DNA from: Bradysia coprophila
Taxonomy: Eukaryota; Arthropoda; Insecta; Diptera; Sciaridae
DNA length: 64,000 nt
Direction of reading: 5' to 3'
Assembly (NCBI RefSeq): GCF_014529535.1
Contig: NW_023503375.1
Coordinates: 4,461,620 to 4,525,619, forward strand
The translations under genes were made by a program, and so were the position numbers. The notes beneath the pieces were generated by a model. That model saw only the letters and a list, made by a program, of their open reading frames with translations. It ran no database searches and had not been told where the DNA came from. Below are positions 20,284 to 31,511 of the stretch, piece by piece (position 1 is the stretch's first letter; each line of letters starts with the position of its first letter).

Positions 20284-20525
20284 TACTTACCCTGAAACAA
20301 CATGCAATTTAGATCGAATCACTTGATCTGCATTTGTAAACAAAAACTTAGAAATAATTGTGAGGCAATATGAACACAGTTTCCCAGGAAATTGGAGAAA
20401 AGTGCTACTGTGTACACTGCACACATAAATATAGTGGAAACGGACGGCATTTTTCAGTGATCCATAACGAATTACGGTATAAACGATACTCTTCGACTAA
20501 GTCTTATGATAGGCAGGTTAAAAAA

Positions 20526-20645
20526 AGGAAGTAATAGACTTACAACTACTTACATCAAATGAAATTAAATCTGCCTTTGCCGTCTGTTAACCTATTACAA
20601 ACGGCAAGCAGATGACCAGTATTATTATCGGGTCTATTACTTCCA
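20526..20645. repeat. Short MITE-like inverted repeat
   Basis: GGAAGTAATAGAC on the left and GTCTATTACTTCC on the right are perfect complements about 120 bp apart. The interior also pairs GCCGT / ACGGC. No target duplication identified. Confidence 0.5.
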
Positions 20646-20805
20646 TCGATCAAAGTATTTTTAGTCTGTTGATTTCAAATCTTGTAGTTCAATTTTTTTC
20701 ACATGTATTTTTCCATAAAAAGGACCATATATCTCAGAGCTTGTCATTATTTTTGTCGTCCTTATCGATAACAGATGAATAGATTATTTCGTTGATACTA
20801 ACGTG

Positions 20806-21205
20806 CTAAAGTTTTTTTTCCAGATCTTCGACATCTCCATGCATTATTTTATCCAGCAATGATCTCTCCATTGGTGTTAGGCGTGCGCGCTTTCTTTTAA
20901 ATTCCGTATGATGTTCAAGGGCTTCTGTAAATTCTCTAGATGCGGCAGGACTTACCACGGCTCGTCGCGCTGTAATGTTGGTTGTGGGGTTGTTTGGGAC
21001 GTTTCGTGAAAGTACATGCGTAGCCGATGATATCGGATTTTCTAATGGTGTTGGCGTCGATCCAGGAATGCTTCTCGATGTCGACGGTAATGGCTCCGTC
21101 GGTGCGATATTATCATTGTTAATGTTCTCGTCGGCAGACTTCTTTTTCACAACTCGACTGTCTGTACTTATCTTCATCACTGGCACCGTTTGTTCAGTCG
21201 ATGTT
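20806..21205 (-). CDS. Terminal coding exon of an unrecognised gene (partial)
   Basis: On the minus strand a CCCCCCAG acceptor opens a 400-nt frame beginning TSTEQTVPVMKISTDSRVV and ending in a stop. In-frame stops lie just before the acceptor, so upstream exons must exist elsewhere. The first two thirds are polar, Ser/Thr/Pro-rich and disordered (TPTPLENPISSATHVL). The end is charged and probably helical (SREFTEALEHHTEFKRKRAR, LTPMERSLLDKIM, EDLEKKL). No family is recognised. Missing exons may lie beyond the Gypsy insertion at 21767-27097. Confidence 0.4.
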
Positions 21206-21462
21206 CTGGGGGGATGAATTCAAAATCCCAAACCAAATTGCAAAATATCGTCGATACTTGTGAACTTTGTTCTGATCTTGTTTCACTAGAAGTGGAAGTG
21301 GTTGTGTCAACACTATCACTTTAAGTGCTGGACGGTATGTCCGGTGTCGTCTGATTCTATTATTTAAATAAAACAAAATAGATTTCCAACTTTTTTCTCC
21401 AGAAAGTATGTTGCTTGTTTTCTTTTCGTGTGTGTGACGGGAATCAATATGTTATGGTTATT

Positions 21463-21585
21463 TGGATCACAAGGGACGAAAGTAAAAAAAATCAACCGTG
21501 TGCGAAGTTTGCAGCCCGTGGCCGAAGGCCAGGGCGGCAATCGCACAGGTTGAATTTTTTTGCGTCGTGCCATGTGATCCACACA
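21463..21585. repeat. Inverted repeat with GC-rich core
   Basis: TTGGATCACAAGGGACG and CGTGCCATGTGATCCA are imperfect complements. Inside, AAAAATCAACCGTGTGCGA pairs with TCGCACAGGTTGAATTTTT around a GC-rich core, CCCGTGGCCGAAGGCCAGGG. It is 100 bp from the hairpin at 21683 and may belong to the same element. Confidence 0.5.
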
Positions 21586-21682
21586 ACTTTTCATTACAAC
21601 AACTACGAAAATTGTAATTTGAGCTTCCTTATAATGTTCCAACTGATGAAATTTACCGAAATAAGCTGAAATATGCGGGGGT

Positions 21683-21704
21683 CCAGGGGGCGGCAGCCCC
21701 CTGG
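21683..21704. repeat. GC-rich hairpin CCAGGGGGC/GCCCCCTGG
   Basis: A perfect 9-bp stem with loop GGCA, preceded by GCGGGGGT. It shares the GGGCGGCAGCCCC core with 330-355, more than 21 kb away. It stands out sharply from the AT-rich surroundings. Confidence 0.6.
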
Positions 21705-21766
21705 TAAAAGAAAAATTTATAAATTATTGGCAACGTTCTTTTCTATCACAACAATCACAGTGATCA

Positions 21767-22031
21767 TGTAGTGGTCGTGAACTGAGTCACTACCCCTACG
21801 TAACAAGTGTCGAAATGTCAAATAACATCGCATTCTCTTAGTACGAACTCTCTCGTTATATTCGGTTAACCGACCGTAATATAACTAGAACGTATGAGTT
21901 ACGACGAAGATCTTTATTCACTCGACCACCATAGCGTCAGCATCATTTAAACGAGCTCAATAAATTGTAATTAGTAAGTCGAACAGTGGCCTTTCATTTT
22001 ACGTATTAGATAGGAGTCCGAGACTTCTACA
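21767..22031 (+). repeat. 5' LTR
   Basis: 265 bp from TGTAGTGGTCGTGAACTG to GAGACTTCTACA, matching 26833-27097 base for base as far as I can read. AATAAA at about 21959 could serve as the LTR poly(A) signal. Confidence 0.92.
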
Positions 22032-22032
22032 T

Positions 22033-22045
22033 TGGTGACCCCGAC
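22033..22045 (+). promoter_or_regulatory. Putative primer-binding site
   Basis: TGGTGACCCCGAC starts one base after the 5' LTR. The TGG start is expected for pairing with a tRNA 3' CCA end. Which tRNA is used cannot be decided without a tRNA set. Confidence 0.55.
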
Positions 22046-23108
22046 GAACACAGAAAGTTAAATTAAATTCATTGAGTGAAATTGATATTGAAAAAGTGAA
22101 ACAAAAGTAATTTTTTGCTGACGCCGACCGGAGACATTTTCATTTGCAATTTGGCCGTTAACTTCAATAAAACGTGAACTTTGGCTGATCGAACGCTGCG
22201 TTCATCATTTGGCCGTTAGTTTTGGCAGAAAGGATTATCCATTCTGATTTAAAGCTAACGTGAGCTAAATCCTGGTTGATCGCGAAATAAAATCATCGTT
22301 TGGAGCTATCACGAGAGAAAACAACGTGGTCGAGGTCATTCAGAGCAAAGTGGATGTGACAAGACATAGTATTTGGCTGGCCGTCGATTTTAAGCATTGT
22401 GGCGTGTGCTAGCGGAACATTATCACGTCCGTAAAACTGGTCTGCAAGAAGGACGAAATTCATTGGTACAAAAAACTTCTACGGTCAAGGTCGTTGGTAG
22501 CAGACCATTGGAAATACCAGGCTTTGTTGGTTGGAAATCTCCACAGGTACAAATCCTGTGGGGATAAAAGGTACGTGACTTAGTCATAAATTCATTGCCA
22601 CACCGAAATTATATCGTTTGCGTTGAATTGTCGATCGAAAAATCTGGATCTTGGCGCGTAATCTACATTGTTCGAGAAAATACATAATTCCCGTTGGTTT
22701 TGGCGCGTCGATTCCTTTGTTCGGTATCCACACTGGTATTCAACAATCAACAGTTACTCAACGTACCCAAGACAATCAACTGATAAAATCATTTCATCAG
22801 ATTGTTCTCATTTCATTTGCATTATATAACGAAACCCATCAATTTCTAAACTAGCTCAAGGTTAGGCAGCGTTTCGGAATTTAGCTTTTGTTTGATCATC
22901 ATTTAACGTAGAACATTTTGCTTTCATTTTCGAGATCATTTAATTGATTTTTCTTGGAATTTTAATTTGAGAATATTCCGAAACGACTGAAAGTTTCCAG
23001 TCGAGTTTTTCATGTTTGAGTTGATCATTAGTCTTGTTGAACGGACTGGGTGAGTGCGATTTATTTTTTCGATTAATTTTTCGACACTTCGCGGTGTAAT
23101 TATTAAAT
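22046..23108. other. Untranslated leader of the Gypsy element
   Basis: About 1.06 kb between primer-binding site and gag with no sustained ORF; probably packaging and leader sequence. It contains repeated TTTGGCCGTTA and TTTGGCTG phrases (22150-22380). Confidence 0.5.
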
Positions 23109-23897
23109 ATGGTTGACGAAAAGGAGTTACAAGGTGAAAATGGTCCAGAACCACAGCCTGATCAAGGGTTAAAAACTCCAACCGACATTAACGCTCTTAT
23201 AGTGAAATTGCCAACGTTTTGGGCAAGTAATCCGCGTACTTGGTTTATACAGGCAGAAGCACAATTCTCGTTAGGTAAAATCACATCTGATGTTAGTAAG
23301 TACAATTACGTCGTAGCTACGTTGCCTCAAGACATAGCCGAATCGGTATCGGATATTTTAGAGAATCCCCCAGCGAGCGATTTGTATAAGAATTTGAAAG
23401 ACGAGCTTATTGGTCGTCATTCATTGAGTTTGGAAAGCCGGATAAGGAAGTTAACATCCGATGAAGAGATCGGCGATAAAAAGCCGTCTGAGTTTTTTAG
23501 GACCCTTAAGCGTTTAGCAGGCAACTGCGGTACGGTTGGTGATGAGTTGTTGAAAAAGCTGTGGATGGGTAGACTTCCTCAGGCGATCAGTGTAGCTCTT
23601 ATTCCTCAAAAGGACGATGAGATTGGTAACTTGATGAAATTGGCTGACCAAGTGTGGGAAGCAATAAAAACAGCTAACATCTCTGCTGTGAGTAATCATC
23701 CGGCCGGTCCATCTTCAATCTATGATGAGCTAAAAAGCGAAATTAATTCTCTAAAAATGATGATCGAAAAGATTTCGTTTGATAGGTCTCGCAATAGGAA
23801 CAGAAGTCGTTCTCGAAATTGCTCTAATGAAAGCTCGAACAATCACACTCGTTCAAACAGCAATTATCGCAGAAATCGTTCACGAAGTTTATCCTAG
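23109..23897 (+). CDS. gag: Gag capsid protein, C-terminally truncated
   Basis: 262 residues. The capsid-like core starts at about residue 34 ([30 protein letters not shown]) and includes [20 protein letters not shown] and [10 protein letters not shown], typical of the Gypsy group common in arthropods. The C-terminus becomes an Arg/Ser/Asn-rich tail ([11 protein letters not shown]) and stops without any CCHC zinc knuckle. The stop arises where a deletion fuses this region out of frame to the protease remnant at 23903. Confidence 0.85.
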   Translation: MVDEKELQGENGPEPQPDQGLKTPTDINALIVKLPTFWASNPRTWFIQAEAQFSLGKITSDVSKYNYVVATLPQDIAESVSDILENPPASDLYKNLKDELIGRHSLSLESRIRKLTSDEEIGDKKPSEFFRTLKRLAGNCGTVGDELLKKLWMGRLPQAISVALIPQKDDEIGNLMKLADQVWEAIKTANISAVSNHPAGPSSIYDELKSEINSLKMMIEKISFDRSRNRNRSRSRNCSNESSNNHTRSNSNYRRNRSRSLS

Positions 23898-23902
23898 CTG
23901 AT

Positions 23903-26710
23903 GTGAACAAACCGATAATAGGAGCAGATTTTCTAGCTAAGCACGGTCTTCTACCGGACTTGAGGAACAAGAAATTGGTCGATCCAGCAACCTCTTTGGT
24001 AATAAACGCGATGAGGGCTGATAATTGCTATGAGCCAACTCCTAGGTTGTATTCAATTGCCACAGAATTCGGCGAAATTCTCAAGAAGTATCCGTCATTA
24101 GTTGCTCCGCCTAATTTCAATCTGCCAGTCAAGCACAATGTTGTCCACCATATACACACGAAAGGTCCGTTGCCGTATTCCAAGGCACGCAGGCTAAGCC
24201 CCGATAAGTTTAAAGTGGCTCAAGTCGAATTCAACTATATGAATGAAGTTGGAATTTGTCGACCTTCGTCGTCACAAGCAGCTTCGGCATTAACTATGCC
24301 GCCTAAACCTCGAAGTCCGGACTTCCGTCCATGTGGTGACTATCGAAGGTTAAATGCTATAACGATTCCGGACAGGTATCCTCTGCCACACATTCAAGAT
24401 TTCAATGCTAAAGTGGCAGGGAGTAAGATTTTTTCCAAAATTGATTTAGTGAGATCTTTTCACAATATTCCAGTGGCACCAGAGGATGTGCATAAGACTG
24501 CCATAATCACTCCTTTCGGATTGTTTGAATTCCCTAGGATGCCATTTGGACTGCGTAACGCAGCCCAGACTTTCCAGAGATTTATGAATGAAGTTTGCAA
24601 AGGACTAGACTTTGTGTTCGTTTATATTGACGACATTTTGATTTTCAGTAAATCGCCCGAAGAGCATAAAGCTCATTTGGACACACTTTTCGAACGTTTG
24701 GCCGAATACGGCTTGTGTATTAAGCCTTCCAAATGTGTACTTGGTGTGAAAGCACTCGAATTTCTTGGTCATTATGTTGACGAAAATGGCATTTTGCCTT
24801 CGGCAGAAAGAGTTGAAGCGATTACTAGTTTCCCGGCGCCCGATTCTCTTAAGAAAGCCCAACGTTTCGTTGGAATGATTAATTATTACTTCAGATTTGT
24901 GCCAAAATTGGCTGAAATTTTGATTCCACTGCATTCTCATATAGCAGAAATGGAAGGAATGAAGAAAAAGAATCGGAATCGGAAATTAGAGTTCCATTGG
25001 CCTGATAGTTGTAATGACGCGTTTAATCAAGCCAAAGAAGCTTTAGCCAATGCGACGATGCTAGTGCACCCGAAGAAGAAAGGGTTAATTATCAGTTTGT
25101 TCACAGACGCTTCGGGTAAAGCTGTAGGGTCAGTCTTGCAGCAGTATCACAAAGGTATCTGGCAACCGTTAGGTTTTTTCTCAAAAAAGCTTAGTTCGGC
25201 GGAAGTGAAATATAGTACTCTAGACCGTGAGCTTTTGGCGATATATTTATCGGTTAAGCACTTCCGCTATTTTTTAGAAGGGAGAGAGTTTATCGTTTAC
25301 ACCGATCATAAGCCACTGACCACGGCTATGACATCGACGGCTGAACGCAGTCCGCGACAGTGTCGCCATTTAGAATTCATTTCTCAGTTCACAACGAATA
25401 TTCAACACGTCAAAGGAAAGAACAATGTTGTCGCTGATTTTTTGTCACGGATCGATGAACCGGAAGTAGCTTCGTTGAAAACCAGTTTAGAATTGAAAGC
25501 ACTAATCGAGCTTCAGAAAGGCGACGACGAGATCCAAGAGTTATTAGAAAAGCAAGACGATAAGTCTAAATATTGCTTAAAAGAAGTTGATTTGCCACTT
25601 TCCCTAGGCAAGTTATGGTGCGACGTTAGCACGGGCCAAAATCGTCCGTTTGTACCAGAACCGCTTAGGAGAGCTATCTTTGATCAGTTTCATTCACTAT
25701 CGCACCCTGGAATTCGGGGAACGCGAAAATTAGTTACATCACGGTATTTTTGGCCATGTGTCAACAAGGACGTAAACCACTGGACCAGGTCGTGTATTCC
25801 TTGCCAGCGGGCTAAAGTCGTGAGACATGTGAAATCGCCGCTAGGAAAATTCAAGGCTCCTTCTAGTAGGTTTGAGCACATTCATATTGACCTTGTTGGT
25901 CCGCTACCCTGTTCTAACGGTTTCACGAGCGTTCTGACTGTCGTAGACAGGTTTACTCGCTGGCCAGAAGCTTATCCTATACATGATCAGACTGCCGAAA
26001 CGACAGCTAGGTGCCTAGTTAGCCAGTATATTTCGCGGTTTGGCGTGCCATTAGAAATCACGACTGACAGAGGAAAGCAGTTCGAGTCGCAGTTGTTTGC
26101 CGAATTGTGTAAGTTGTTAGGCTCAGACAGGATCCGTACAACATCGTATCATCCGCAAGCCAATGGCATGGTAGAGCGTTTTCATAGAAATTTTAAAGAT
26201 TCGATAATCGCTAGATGTAATACTGTTCATTGGACCGACGAGTTGCCTCTAGTCTTGCTGGGAATAAGAGCTACAGTGAAAGAAGGCTTAGGATGCTCAC
26301 CAGCTGAGTTAGTATATGGGCAAACTTTGAAGATTCCGGGAGAATTTTTCGTCGATACACCGCTGACCGATCCGCTCGATCATTCTAATTTTGTTGATAG
26401 GTTGCGAAAACATATGCGTGCTGTAAAGCCAGTTGAGCCTGCGGTTTCCCGACAAGCTCAAGAGAGCGTTCCCAAGGCGTTAAGTACGTGCAGTCACGTT
26501 TTCGTTAGAATTGACAGGGTAAAGCCTAGTCTGCATCCCCGTTACGACGGACCATTTAAAGTTATTAAACGTTTGAGGAAGGGTTACGTTTTGCACGTTA
26601 ACGGGAAGAACGATACGGTGTCGATAGATCGTTTAAAGCCAGCGTTTGGGATTCTGTCGGTGGCATCGGATAATAAAGTCCTTAAGAAGAAGTCGGTTAG
26701 TTTTCGATAG
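23903..26710 (+). CDS. pol: Pol polyprotein (RT, RNase H, integrase), protease deleted
   Basis: 935 residues. The frame opens inside the end of the protease domain ([16 protein letters not shown]); the DTG catalytic part is absent. Reverse transcriptase follows with [22 protein letters not shown] and the YIDD centre at 241-244. RNase H shows the [20 protein letters not shown] and YTDHKPL acidic residues. Integrase has its HHCC finger (HSLSHPG ... CIPCQRAK) and a D-D-35-E triad at about 663, 722 and 758. A chromodomain is not evident at the C-terminus. The real start is uncertain, since the native polyprotein would be made by fusion or frameshift with gag. Confidence 0.9.
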   Translation: MNKPIIGADFLAKHGLLPDLRNKKLVDPATSLVINAMRADNCYEPTPRLYSIATEFGEILKKYPSLVAPPNFNLPVKHNVVHHIHTKGPLPYSKARRLSPDKFKVAQVEFNYMNEVGICRPSSSQAASALTMPPKPRSPDFRPCGDYRRLNAITIPDRYPLPHIQDFNAKVAGSKIFSKIDLVRSFHNIPVAPEDVHKTAIITPFGLFEFPRMPFGLRNAAQTFQRFMNEVCKGLDFVFVYIDDILIFSKSPEEHKAHLDTLFERLAEYGLCIKPSKCVLGVKALEFLGHYVDENGILPSAERVEAITSFPAPDSLKKAQRFVGMINYYFRFVPKLAEILIPLHSHIAEMEGMKKKNRNRKLEFHWPDSCNDAFNQAKEALANATMLVHPKKKGLIISLFTDASGKAVGSVLQQYHKGIWQPLGFFSKKLSSAEVKYSTLDRELLAIYLSVKHFRYFLEGREFIVYTDHKPLTTAMTSTAERSPRQCRHLEFISQFTTNIQHVKGKNNVVADFLSRIDEPEVASLKTSLELKALIELQKGDDEIQELLEKQDDKSKYCLKEVDLPLSLGKLWCDVSTGQNRPFVPEPLRRAIFDQFHSLSHPGIRGTRKLVTSRYFWPCVNKDVNHWTRSCIPCQRAKVVRHVKSPLGKFKAPSSRFEHIHIDLVGPLPCSNGFTSVLTVVDRFTRWPEAYPIHDQTAETTARCLVSQYISRFGVPLEITTDRGKQFESQLFAELCKLLGSDRIRTTSYHPQANGMVERFHRNFKDSIIARCNTVHWTDELPLVLLGIRATVKEGLGCSPAELVYGQTLKIPGEFFVDTPLTDPLDHSNFVDRLRKHMRAVKPVEPAVSRQAQESVPKALSTCSHVFVRIDRVKPSLHPRYDGPFKVIKRLRKGYVLHVNGKNDTVSIDRLKPAFGILSVASDNKVLKKKSVSFR

Positions 26711-26819
26711 TTTTGGTCGTTGTGGGCTTGTGCTGATAGCTATAAACTAAGTACACGTTCAGACGGGATGTCCTTTCGTAGTTTGTAATTTTTTTTTGTT
26801 TTTCTTGTTTTTTTTGTTG

Positions 26820-26832
26820 AAAAGGGGAATAA
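26820..26832 (+). promoter_or_regulatory. Polypurine tract
   Basis: AAAAGGGGAATAA directly abuts the 3' LTR, as required to prime plus-strand DNA synthesis. Confidence 0.7.
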
Positions 26833-27097
26833 TGTAGTGGTCGTGAACTGAGTCACTACCCCTACGTAACAAGTGTCGAAATGTCAAATAACATCGCATT
26901 CTCTTAGTACGAACTCTCTCGTTATATTCGGTTAACCGACCGTAATATAACTAGAACGTATGAGTTACGACGAAGATCTTTATTCACTCGACCACCATAG
27001 CGTCAGCATCATTTAAACGAGCTCAATAAATTGTAATTAGTAAGTCGAACAGTGGCCTTTCATTTTACGTATTAGATAGGAGTCCGAGACTTCTACA
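26833..27097 (+). repeat. 3' LTR
   Basis: 265 bp, apparently identical to the 5' LTR at 21767-22031; followed by the ATCA target duplication. Confidence 0.92.
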
Positions 27098-27140
27098 ATC
27101 ACAACAACACCAGACGGAACACATGTTGTTGCTGTCATTT

Positions 27141-27281
27141 ACTTTCGCATCCTCGTTTGAGGGGCGAAAGTACTTTCGCTCCTCTGTTGGGAGGCGAAAG
27201 TATTTTTGCACCTCTTGTGATGTCGTGGCTAACTGAGAGTTGAATTTTTATACTTTCGCATCTCATTCGGGAAGCGAAAAT
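27141..27281. repeat. Tandem short hairpins of the ACTTTCGC...GCGAAAGT type
   Basis: 27141-27171 and 27172-27201 are adjacent hairpins with 8-9 bp stems (ACTTTCGC / GCGAAAGT) whose loops also pair CCTC with GAGG. A decayed unit (TTTTTGCACCTC) follows at about 27204 and another hairpin lies at 27252-27281. Four serial palindromes of one design suggest an expanded foldback unit or a protein-binding array. Confidence 0.6.
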
Positions 27282-28761
27282 TACAACTTTCGTAGTTGGT
27301 GTAATGAAAATGACTAATACATACTCAGCAAAACTGTCAATTATTCACTTTAGTTTTCACTTTTGCACTTTCAACTGTTTATGCTGCAAGAACGGTTTTT
27401 ATCTGCACGAAAAGACAAATAAATTTCACCCGAAACAACAAACAACGAACATTAAAATGAATTTTAATAACTAGATTAATGCAACTCTCTAGCAAAGCTA
27501 TAGAGGTTGTTTAAAAAATTAATGGCGGAAAATCGGTCAGTGTCCACTTGCAAATTTTAATGTATTAGAAGTGTAATGAATGACGCACCGTCCGATTTCC
27601 CACCTTGTAATTTTGTAAAAAGAAACCTTTGCATCATCTTAAAATTCAATAACATTACGACTAACGAGTAATGGAAATAATTGACGTCATCATGGTTTAC
27701 TGCCTTACCTTTCCTGCAACTATGTAGAACTGCAAGGTATTCAGACGATTTTTCTGATTTCACTCTAACTTTTATTGATCATTAAGGCAACACCAGGTTA
27801 GTTCATAAGAAAAAAAAAACAATAAAAATTATCTGAATTCCATGCATTTATATAGTTCTAGCCTAGAACTTCTGGGATAGGTAAGACAGTGGATTATGAA
27901 GACGTCACTTAGGAATAGGAACTGACCTCTGGTGGCTTTGGTCTTCTTAAAAGTCCAAATGTTAGCCGAAAAAAATGGCCAAAAGAGAAAACTAGAGAAA
28001 ACTAGAAACTAGAAAACTATATTGAGCTAGAGAGAATCAGAGCCTAATATTTGGGAGCATGAATTTGTTTAAATAAATGCTCATTAAACCATCAGGAAAT
28101 GTTCTAAAAAGTTTAGAAACTCTGAACAAGTAAAGTAAAAAAATTGGGAATTTTAGAGAATTAATTCTTAAATATTTGGCTATGACAAAATCTTTATTAA
28201 CACGACTTTACGAGGCCATATCTGAGGCTTCTAAACATGGATGATGGCCGGCCGGCTGGCTCAGATTAGAAGTACTTAAATGTACAATGAAAAATGGATT
28301 TAAAATGGCCAGTTGATGCATTTTCTGGGACCCGTTTTGGGTGGATCCTAATACCGACTTCATTCCATTTCATATAAATGACTTTTTCCACTTTTACTTC
28401 AGGAACAACTTTTCATGAGACAAGCAAAAGTTTTCAAGCACTTAAGGCGCACTGAACCATTTTTCAGACACAATGACCTGAACTCAGACAAACTGAATTT
28501 TGACCTATAGCCCTACAACTGACTTGTAGACCAGGTGTCTATGTCTACCTCACGCAGAACGAGACACTGACTGTAGTGGTCGATTTAAATTAACTGCGCC
28601 ATTTTCTGGTTTTTAGAAAATTTGTCGGTACAAAACTGGTTTGTACTAGAAGAACTCGATTTGACAACACTCTCCGTCGTCGAGGCAATTGGATCATAAC
28701 CAAAACATTCACCGACGTTCCCATATTTTACGGAAGATCAGTTTTTACCTGAAAACTCAGG
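27282..28761. other. Gene-free stretch upstream of the UPF0488 gene
   Basis: No coding potential recognised. It contains AT-rich unique DNA, a short ACTAGAGAAAACTAGAAA repeat near 27990-28015 and ACCTGAA-type motifs at 28460-28540. The last 150 bp presumably hold the promoter; no TATA box seen. Confidence 0.5.
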
Positions 28762-29503
28762 ATGCCTCCCCCAAAGCTGAAACTGTACAAAACCGGTAAA
28801 CCGCAAGCACTGAGTAAACCGCCGACAATCACAGCGCAGTCTCAAGCAACCGGCCCCACCACATCGAATACAATAAGTGACCTGGATAGTGAAAATGTGC
28901 GACAGTTTGAATTGGAATTGGCCTGGTGTATACAAACGATGGAAAGTTCTTTGAACGGGGGAAAACTGAATGGCAGTCAAGGTAACTATTGTGTCGATAC
29001 AGTTGTCGCTCACACAGGACGTGTTCAATGCAATTATTTTCACCATAGTGCAAGATGCCACCAAAACGCTGAAACTGTTGAAGAGCTCCAACCAGTCGAT
29101 TATACGGAAGAGACAACTGATGCGTTCGTCTTTCGGTGATTATCGCGCAAAAATGGCTGAGGAAGAGAAGAAGATGCGAATAGGTTTGCGGCAAAACCGT
29201 TTTAAGATTGACACAAAATGACGAAAAATGAACATTCCAGGTCGACGGCAGATACAGTTCTCCAATCAACCGAACTCGAAATCGTTTTTTGTCAAACGGT
29301 CAGTCCTGTCGACAATCGGTAAAGACAAAGACTTCAAGTTTGATTTTCCGGCTACGACGGTTACAACCGAACAGCTCATCGAAAATATGAATTTGAACGA
29401 AACGAACGAGAAAAGTGAATCGCTGCCACAAAGCAATGGTATCGCCTACACGACCAGCGGCAATTCGTTTCGGTTCAATTTTGACGTTGTGGAGGAGACG
29501 TAG
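28762..29503 (+). CDS. UPF0488 family protein (C8orf33 / CG14286-like)
   Basis: Three exons (28762-28981, 29049-29183, 29241-29503), separated by 67- and 57-nt introns, give 205 residues. The family is conserved in animals and has no established biochemical role. Hallmarks are the start MPPPKLKL, the ELAWCIQTMES helix (about 54-64), the core TLKLLKSSNQSIIRKRQLMR followed by GDYRAKMAEEEKKM, and the C-terminal SFRFNF box. Reading through intron 2 gives an early stop after KIDTK; splicing restores the FRFNF end, so the three-exon model is preferred. Convergent with TTC38 (113 bp between ends). Confidence 0.75.
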
Positions 29504-29615
29504 GAATACACCGAATAGTCTTTTGTACCAAGTTCCCTTGTTGTTTTAATCAACTGGCCTTCAGGCCTTCAAATTTCGAGGAAATATTGGAAATACTGGA
29601 GTGTAACCCTCAACC

Positions 29616-31246
29616 TTACATCAAGTCTCTTAACCTATCGATTAATGGTGATTTCGATCGATGAATCTCACGCTCCTCAATTAATTGACCAGCCAGGCGT
29701 TTGTGTTCCAATTTGTACGATCGCAAGGCCGCATTGATCAGCATCAAACTGAACACGTCACGTTGAGCCTCACTACCGCCGATTTGTTTTATGTGGTGTC
29801 GAATCGGCCACAGTAATTCAACGCATTCATCATACTTCTCACGACTGTACGAAAGGATCGACCGCAACAGATTTTCGTTCACGCTTTTTCCATGCAAATC
29901 CTCGCATGCTATTGACTCAACCATAAACTGCTCAGCTTCGTCATACTTTTTAGACACACACAGTCCCATCATAACGTGAGCGTCGATGAACGAACGGCGA
30001 ACGAGATCGGCACGGAACGGTCTGACAATCTCATCAATTCGTTCGCTGTGCTTCGTCATGACATTGTCCATAGACAAATTCTCCATGGACAGCAAGTAGG
30101 ACAGTGAAAGACTGTCGAAACCAGCCCGGTTGATTAACCGGTTCTCTAAGACATCAATAGCCGATTCGAAGTCGCCATTGGTGAGGTAGTACAATGCCCA
30201 ATGCCAGTAGTTGTGACCGGCAATATGATTCGAAAAGTTCCACAGCAATTCGCCCTGGTTCATGTACGCTATCCCTTCGTTGGAGCGCGACGTCATTTCG
30301 AATACATGAGCCAAGGCATGAGTTGACCAGCCATTTTTCGGGTCTATTGTTAATGCCTTTCGAGCGTGCCATTCAGCCTGCGTAGTTAAATTTATTTCAC
30401 TCAGTCCGAATGAATGCCACGCATGGGCAGTGCTGAGGGAAAATTCGTCTTTGAATGAAGGTAAAACACGGCCAGAAATGTCGCCAATTCTTTCTGTTTC
30501 AAGGAAGGGTTAGGAGTAATAGATTTGCCTTAAATGAATATTGCGAGACGGATTTACCTAGTCTGCCAGTCATGAGACAGGTCAATCCAGTCAAATGTAA
30601 GCTCAAAATATCCGACGGATATTCGACCAATATCTCTTCCCATTGTCTGATAGCAGCGTCGATACCACTGCTCGACAAATGTTCTAAAGCTTTTACGTGA
30701 AGCTTTTCCCACTTATCGCAATTTGGATTGGCTGCAACATCTGCAATAAGCTGCTCGACATTTGTCTTCAGTGTGGGATTATTGTTTACGTTCGCTCCAC
30801 CGACTGCATCAAAAGCATAAATCATCGATCGACCGCCGACTGCAAAAAGACTTTTTTTACAGAATGATCCGGACATTTTTCCGTTTTTTCTTCGTACTAA
30901 ATTGAGGATCAGCCTCGAGCATTTTTGTCATAGTAGCCTCTAAGCCACCCAGCTGTTTATCATCATACCATCCAGATAATTGAGAGATGGACGCATCGAA
31001 TAGTTTTGCTGCTTCGTTGCTGGGTGTCGACAGTTTAATTCCACTGTCCCTCCAGGACTATCAATTTGTCAGAAAAGGGAGACGGTGTAAGTACAAAGTG
31101 TTCAAAAAGAGTCTTTTACGAGACAAATTTTATGAAAAGAAATGATTCATCGTGATAGGCCACGTATATTGCGCAATATTAGATAATTAGATGTAGAGAT
31201 GCCTATCACGTACCTGAATATCTCTAAGTTGGTGAGTTTCTCTCAT
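29616..31246 (-). CDS. TTC38: Tetratricopeptide repeat protein 38
   Basis: Four exons on the minus strand (31246-31214, 31057-30898, 30839-30558, 30493-29616) join in frame to 450 residues, close to the family's ~470. The product starts MRETHQLRDIQ, then SWRDSGIKLSTPSNEAAKLF, GWYDDKQLGG, helical TPR-like repeats, WSTHALAHVFEMTSRSNEG and the signature HNYWHWALYYL, all typical of TTC38. TPR scaffolds bind proteins; the specific role of TTC38 is poorly known. The 11-codon first exon was found by its in-frame ATG and the CAG|GTACGT donor. The frame is open from 30493, but the lack of an ATG hides its first 180 bp from simple ORF calls. Confidence 0.85.
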
Positions 31247-31339
31247 TTTCAAAGCCTAAAAGTTCGTTACACTGACTAGAGGACTATTCGAAAGGACTAT
31301 ATGCAGATATTGTAATTGGCGCGGGAAAGATGAGTCGAG

Positions 31340-31346
31340 TATAAAA
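31340..31346 (+). promoter_or_regulatory. TATA box upstream of a tiny secreted-type ORF
   Basis: TATAAAA, with initiator-like TCTCACAGTC about 40 bp downstream (31378-31387) and an ATG at 31440. Spacing is as in strongly inducible insect promoters. Confidence 0.45.
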
Positions 31347-31439
31347 GTCGCTAACAGTTTTACCGAAGGACAGAATTTCTCACAGTCGAATCTTGTCACT
31401 GCAGAATTACTTCGAATTACATTTAAAGTACCAGGGAAT

Positions 31440-31511
31440 ATGGTCAATCCTCTACGAGTTATTTTCTTTTTAGTATTGACTACACTGTCCACAACAAACC
31501 GACACCTATGA
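31440..31511 (+). CDS. 23-residue ORF resembling an isolated signal peptide
   Basis: The ORF reads MVNPLRVIFFLVLTTLS and five more residues (TTNRHL end) before TGA. A charged start, a hydrophobic core and a small-residue cleavage-like region are seen, but almost no mature peptide follows. It sits behind a good TATA box. It may be the first exon of a secreted peptide gene whose next exon I could not find, a decayed antimicrobial-type peptide gene, or coincidence. Confidence 0.3.
   Translation: MVNPLRVIFFLVLTTLSTTNRHL

Larger units (their letters stand above)
21767..27097 (+). mobile_element. Ty3/Gypsy LTR retrotransposon, internally deleted
   Basis: A complete insertion with two 265-bp LTRs (TG...CA ends) and 4-bp target duplications ATCA (21763-21766 and 27098-27101). 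It has a primer-binding region after one spacer base, gag, pol in the order RT-RNase H-IN, a purine tract and no env. By eye the LTRs are identical, which implies recent insertion. The gag-pol junction lacks the zinc knuckles and the protease DTG active site, so this copy cannot process its own polyprotein and presumably moved with proteins from an intact relative. Confidence 0.92.
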
